Below are positions 19,725 to 24,878 of a stretch of 24,878 nt of DNA, one piece after another (the stretch's first letter is position 1; each line of letters begins with the position of its first letter). The position numbers and the translations under genes were made by a program. The notes beneath the pieces are model-generated. The model was not told the DNA's origin and searched no databases. It saw only the letters and a program-made list of their open reading frames with translations. This DNA is from Rhizophagus sp. LPA8_4_AMF (Eukaryota > Glomeromycota > Glomeromycetes > Glomerales > Glomeraceae), in contig JADRCO010000898.1 of NCBI GenBank assembly GCA_021464525.1, positions 1 through 24,878 on the forward strand, in the 5' to 3' direction.

Positions 19725-21038
19725 TATGCATATTTTTTAATATCTCCTTATCTGTTATTTATTGTTATTACTTGTTCATAATAAAAAGATCTACAAATCC
19801 AAACAATAAAAATAATTCTATTTACGTGTTTCCGATAAAGAATTTTGATTATTAATTATTTTTTTCTTTCTTTTAAGAATTATTCTTTTTTTTTTTAAAA
19901 AAAAAGATTTTTTTTTGACTATAGTACAATTAAATGATATGCGTTTTGGCGTGTATTATTTTATTAAAAAATTGATTACTACATCGATTTTCCAATACAA
20001 TCAACTTTTTTGATTTCCAACATCATGAATATCGTCAAATTATATTTATTTAATAATTTATTACCGGTTTTAAATCAATTAAAATCCGGTTTCTGAGACA
20101 CCCTTCAATTTTTTTTGGCGTTTTGATTTTTATTTCACATAAAATTCATCATTTCACACAAGTTTTAAATTAATACTTATCACGAATCACAAAAAAAAAA
20201 AAAATAAAATTTTTTATTTTTGATTATCCAATATATTTATAATATAATTATTATACTTTATACCGTATATTTAATTATCGGTAATTACGTTATGTTATGG
20301 TTTCCAAAGTTTATGACACACAAAAATGTAATTCTAAAATAAATAATTCCTAAAGTACATTCCTCTTTAAGAATTTAATTCCGAATAAAAGAAGAGGATA
20401 ATGATGTAAATATATGCTTTTTATATACGTATAATGTATATTTATTATATTTATTTATTTAGTAAATTTAATAAATTTATTAATTTTTAATTTACACAAA
20501 AAAAGATTTAAAAAAAAGATTTTTTTTTTTAAAAATATAAAATTTACACAAGATTTACAATTTTCGAAAAACAAAAGGATCACACAAATACGCGACAAAA
20601 AAAGTTTTTACACAAAATAAATTAAACGTGTAATTAAACTTGAGAAATCCTGTTTAGAATATTGGCTTTTTTTTTCTATTGTAGTAATGAATTTATTTGT
20701 GGTAATAAAATTTTTCTTTTTAGATAATTTTTTGACGACATTTTTTTTTATAAAGTCAAATATATACGAAAATTGATCAAGGGTATATTATTACCCTATA
20801 CCGATTATGGCTATTCCGATGACAAATAATTTAAGAATCCGTTTATATAGTATATACATGTACGAATTAAAAAGTAATAATCATGAAAGGATAAATGCGA
20901 ATGCGTAAAGAAAATCAAATTACAAAGGAAGAGATTCGATGCACGTAGATGGCTAGACTATGCGTGGTATCTGAGATATCTTGGCACTTTTTTGCATAGG
21001 TGATAAGAATACATATTACATAATTATTTAAATTATTC
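19725..21038. other. Gene-poor AT-rich region
   Basis: No coding or RNA gene is supported. It contains a T11A9 switch at 19886-19905 and many A and T runs. A short GC-richer patch at about 20935-20995 (ATGCACGTAGATGGCTAGAC onward) ends in a T-run and has an imperfect CACGTAG/CTATGCGTG pairing. I cannot assign that patch a function. Confidence 0.5.
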
Positions 21039-21161
21039 GGTTAGTAGGTTAATAGGTTAATAGATTAATAGGTTAGTATTCACTTGGCTTTCACTTGGCT
21101 TTCACTTGGCTTTCACTTTGGCTTCAATAATCAGTTTAATAATCAGTTTAATAATCAGTTG
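21039..21161. repeat. Three adjoining short tandem arrays (8, 11 and 12 bases)
   Basis: Five units of GGTTARTA/GATTAATA (8 bases) occupy 21039-21078. Four units of TTCACTTGGCT (11 bases, the last with one extra T) occupy 21079-21123. Three units of AATAATCAGTTT (12 bases) occupy 21126-21161. They follow one another with almost no gap. Degenerate TTCACTTGATTT-like sequences continue to about 21260. Confidence 0.9.
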
Positions 21162-24100
21162 GTTCAGTTATATAGTTTCACTCGGAGTTTTAATATTCAC
21201 TTGATTTGATTTTTGATATCACTTGATTTCACTTTTATACTTATTTATTAATCAATTTCACTTAATTGATTCATTATTTCAGTTAGTTTGGTATAAAATC
21301 AATCAATATATATATATATGTATATATATATATAATATACACATATACGTATTTGTATATATATATGCTAATCAAAAAGATAATATATATTATATTGGAA
21401 TTTATTTTGGGAATTCCCGAAATTAAATAAAATATTAATAGTTAAAACTTATTTTATTCACTTAATGATTAAATTATTTTTTTAAACAAAGAAATTTTCT
21501 GATGTAAGAAAAAAAAAAAAAAAAAAATTTCGGGGCTTGGGCTGAAAACAATTGATAAATAAAACCAAAAATGTCATAAATTTACATCGTTAAAGACGTG
21601 GGGTGGGAAATGTTTATCATTAAGAAATTTATTTAAAATATGTTAATGACATCGTATACATTATAAAATATTTTTAAGATTTTTTATCATCATATCATGC
21701 GAGTAAATGAGAGTATAATTTACCATGTGTAAGTTTACCACGCGGTTATGTAAAATAGTAATAATTAAAATAGTAATATAATAATATCTAAAGTTTTGTA
21801 TAAAAAAATCATCGAACCTAAATTTTAGAATTTGGAACGTTTCTATACAAACGGAAATTGTGACGCAATCACGCCATCACCAGTTTTCCATTAAAAAACC
21901 GTCAAAAAAAAAAAAAAAAAATTCAAACTAAACTAATAATTACTGAATCATGTGTTTATCATGATCTTTGATGATAATCATTACCATATAATTATAAAGA
22001 AAAAAGAGGTGAACAAGGAAAGAAATCTGTCGAAAAAAAAATAAATTTACATGTTTTATTAAATATTTTTACATAATTTTTTATAATTATGTTTTTTTGA
22101 TCATATCATAAGATTCGATATTACAAACCAACACCTTTGCAAATGATAATCAAATGATTATAAAAAAATTTTTCGATCTCTAATTTCAAATTAACGGCAA
22201 TACCCCGTCGCACATGATATAATGTAAAGCATTTAATATTACATTAGTAATATTATTGGTTTATTTTATTCGTAAATCATTTTAATTAACGAAAAAAGTC
22301 AAAATCACGTGAATCAAGTCGGTTTGTGTTTCATGTGTATCATTGCTCAAAATTTCAATTAAAGTTCGTGTATCTCGTGTATCTGCATCTGTCCGATGGT
22401 AACATTTATAATATAAAAATAGGAAAAAGGTACAAAACGATTTAAGTAAGACATCAAAGAATAAAGAAGAAAAAGTCGTAATCTAGATTTTCATAATAAC
22501 TGCTAAAATAGTTACACACGACTAATAAAAAATTAAAGAAATTAGTACACGTACCTCAAGGTAATCAGGTTTTTTTGGGGGGGTTAATGAAAAGAAGTAC
22601 GTAATTTCATTTACATAAAAGGAGAATAATTCACGGGGTACTCATATAATGGTAGAATGGTAACGGTTCACTATACATTCATTCAAGAGTGTGAAGGGTA
22701 CCTTTCTGTATGGAGTAATATAAAAAGGATTAGAGATGAATGTGGGGAAATTTGAAGAAATAATAATAATAAAAAATAAAATAAAATAAAAATAATAATA
22801 ATAGTAAATAATAAAAAAAAAATAAAAATAAAAATACTGCAAAGGTGATCCATAATTGGGAATCTGAGATAGGATGTTCCGAAGTGGCTTTTTTAATTAA
22901 TTTATTTAAAATGAGTAAGCATTATTTATTTCGCCTTTGTAATTTTAGACATTTAGTATAAAAACTGTAAAGTCAAATAAATGTATAACAATATTTTTTT
23001 TAAAATCGATTCTTTTCACTAATATGAATATATGATCGCTATTTTTGTTAACATTAAACTCACATTAACCACATTTAACCGAAAATATATTTTGATTTAC
23101 CCCCCTTCATCATTGCACCATTGTTGAACATTTATATTGTTCTGAATGATCAAAACAATCTCGGTTATTTTGAGTTATTTTGGGTTACTTTGGCATATGA
23201 TTTAATTTTTTTTTATTTTTATTTTTATATTTTATTTTATTTTATTATATTTTATATTATATTTTATTTTATTTTTATCTTTATCTTTTTATTATTTATT
23301 TATTTATTATTAATTTTTTTTTTTTTTTTTGAGAAAAAGTGCGAGAAATTGCGCGTGGATTTACCCATTCATCACTCAAAAATTATGTAAAAATCAATTA
23401 TATTAGATAATCAATGTAAGTCTACTATTGTTAGTATATATGGTATCCGTTAATGGTATAATTAAAGTAAAAATTCTGTTATGATGATATATTGACCGGA
23501 TATTACGGGAAATAAAATCCGATTTTTTGATTCGAATAAAACTTTTGAATAAAAACTTTAAAGAAATTATATTATAAAAATAATAAAATGATAATAAATA
23601 TATATATAATAAATATAATAAATATATAAAATAATTTAAAATATAATATAAAATATTTTAAAAAAAAAACAAAAAAAAAAAAAACATTATATTAAAATTC
23701 AACAATATATTATAAAAAATAATTTTTTTTTTTTTTTCTTGTCATTCAAAATAAGCTGTGAAAATCTATTCTATAATGGAAATCCATAAATATCGTCATG
23801 GGTTGTAAACCCCCTTTGCCTATATCTGTTTAAAGGTAAATTGTTTATTTATATTATGTAATATTATGAAGTTGGTGAAACTATAGTTTAATAATATAAT
23901 CGGAGTGGAAAAAACGAGAAAGTGAGATTTAAGAATTGTGATATCATGATATCAGTAATCAATCATTCAATCATTCAAATCGCATGGTTCTTTGACTCCG
24001 TGAAAATCGGAAAATCTGTTATCTCACCATAATCTTAAAATTTACAGTACATGCTTAAATAAATAATTATATAAATATGTAAAACAGGTAATGATAATGT

Positions 24101-24522
24101 AAAATGTCAAACATAAACTTTCTGACACGCGCGCAGTAAATAACATTGGTCCCCCCGGCTTTTTCTTCTTTAAACTTCCTATTTTGGAATATAAGCAAAA
24201 AAAAAATTGACATGATACACTATCTACATATTTTTTCTATATAGAAAATTTAAGAATTGTGGCTTATTAGACTTTGTTATTGTGGTAATTGTGGCGTGAC
24301 TATCTATTTTATATGTATACATATATAAGGATGTCATTGTCAGAAAAAAGAATCATCTATCTTTTTAAATGAGTCCTAACTTTGCAATATAACGTCATAA
24401 AAAAAATTTTTTTATCTTGCAAGTTTTTTTTTTTTTAATAATAGTGAGATGAAAATCTCCACTAAATTTGTTCAAATGTTTAACTGCAACATACTGTAAC
24501 TTATGATCAAATACACGCATGA
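21162..24522. other. Gene-poor AT-rich region
   Basis: Nothing here supports a gene. It has long simple repeats: TA-rich DNA at 21308-21370, AATAAT-type DNA at 22758-22835 and TTTTA-type DNA at 23200-23300. Long runs include A19 near 21509, A18 near 21904 and T17 near 23314. Open frames in it encode only runs of Phe, Tyr, Ile and Leu, as expected from T-rich DNA. Confidence 0.55.
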
Positions 24523-24523
24523 T

Positions 24524-24562
<39 letters not shown>
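24523..24562. repeat. T21A19 homopolymer switch
   Basis: Twenty-one T are followed at once by nineteen A, giving a near-perfect self-complementary tract. Such tracts resist nucleosome wrapping in other fungi. Length may be affected by sequencing error. Confidence 0.85.
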
Positions 24563-24847
24563 TAAAATAAATAATAATAATAATAATAATAAATCTTTTG
24601 TTTTTGCGATAAGAACATAATAAACCCGCAGGATTTAACATCTGATTCGTTTTTAAGTTTAAAAAAAAAAAAATTCTTTTGTTCATATTTTCATTAATGT
24701 ATTTTTAGTAATATATAATGAAATGAATTTCCGGATTGAAAAGAATCGAAAAAAAAAACGTCATTATTTTCACAAGAGAGGGCGTAATCTTCATTTTAGT
24801 ATTTCTGGAAAAGAACGGCGTTTTCATTATTTTTTTTTCTAATTGTT

Positions 24848-24878
24848 AAAAAAAAAAAAAAAAAAAATTTTTTTTTTT
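24848..24878. repeat. A20T11 homopolymer switch at window end
   Basis: Twenty A are followed by at least eleven T and the run is cut by the window edge. It has the opposite order to the tract at 24523 and could form a stable hairpin if single-stranded. Confidence 0.85.

Noticed and set aside
19314-19855. Two open frames with Ile-Lys-Tyr repeats
   Set aside because: They run through the ATATATCAA minisatellite and exist only because the repeat lacks stops.
21039-21078. GGTTARTA array as an internal telomere repeat
   Set aside because: The unit is 8 bases with variable A/G and does not match TTAGGG; there are only five copies.
22642-23390. Phe/Tyr/Ile-rich frames that look like membrane proteins
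   Set aside because: Produced by simple T-rich and AAT repeats; no start context, splice sites or family motif.
14974-24878. Search for tRNA, 5S, U6 and telomerase RNA genes
   Set aside because: No cloverleaf with proper A and B boxes and no CTAACCCTAA-like telomerase template was found by eye on either strand.
1-24878. LTR retroelements, endogenous viruses, Polintons or CRISPR arrays
   Set aside because: No long direct terminal repeats, capsid, integrase or polymerase frames, and no regular spacer-repeat array, were seen.

Overview
The window is about 75-80% A+T by eye. It carries intron-rich eukaryotic protein genes (GT-AG introns mostly 50-130 bases), homopolymer runs and simple repeats. 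The gene set (a Pns1-type transporter, a fungal-style inositol monophosphatase, a telomerase reverse transcriptase and a CINP-like protein), with the base composition, suggests an early-diverging fungus. Glomeromycotina such as Rhizophagus is the best guess; this is inference from memory, not a database match.

Layout. Positions 1-1667 are non-coding, AT-rich and contain inverted repeats. Positions 1668-7227 (minus) hold a complete telomerase reverse transcriptase gene of 21 exons (1322 codons), with the TEN, TRBD, RT and C-terminal (thumb) domains all readable. It is head to head, across a 260-base shared promoter with an ACGCGT box, with a four-exon gene (7488-8378, plus) for a 205-residue protein that I identify as a CINP homologue. 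This is tail to tail, 65 bases apart, with a two-exon gene (8444-9009, minus) for a small six-cysteine protein with a GPI-like tail. Next is a ten-exon PNS1/SLC44 choline-transporter-like gene (9462-11804, minus), apparently with a 6-base micro-exon. It is divergent from a seven-exon inositol monophosphatase gene (12189-13635, plus), which is tail to tail with a five-exon OCIA-domain-like gene (13845-14973, minus).

From 14974 to the end (9.9 kb) I find no supportable protein gene. This gene-poor tract holds a well-bounded 310-base non-autonomous hAT element with a perfect 8-base target duplication, a 13-base minisatellite, a compact GC-richer foldable segment, an AT minisatellite, three back-to-back arrays of 8-, 11- and 12-base units, and many long poly(dA:dT) runs, three of which switch from T to A.

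The genes do not form one pathway. TERT and CINP both concern genome duplication and share a promoter with a G1/S-type motif, which is the clearest functional grouping. I see no complete novel system. The best leads are the TERT/CINP promoter pairing, a GC-AG intron and a duplicated linker motif in TERT, and the PNS1 micro-exon.
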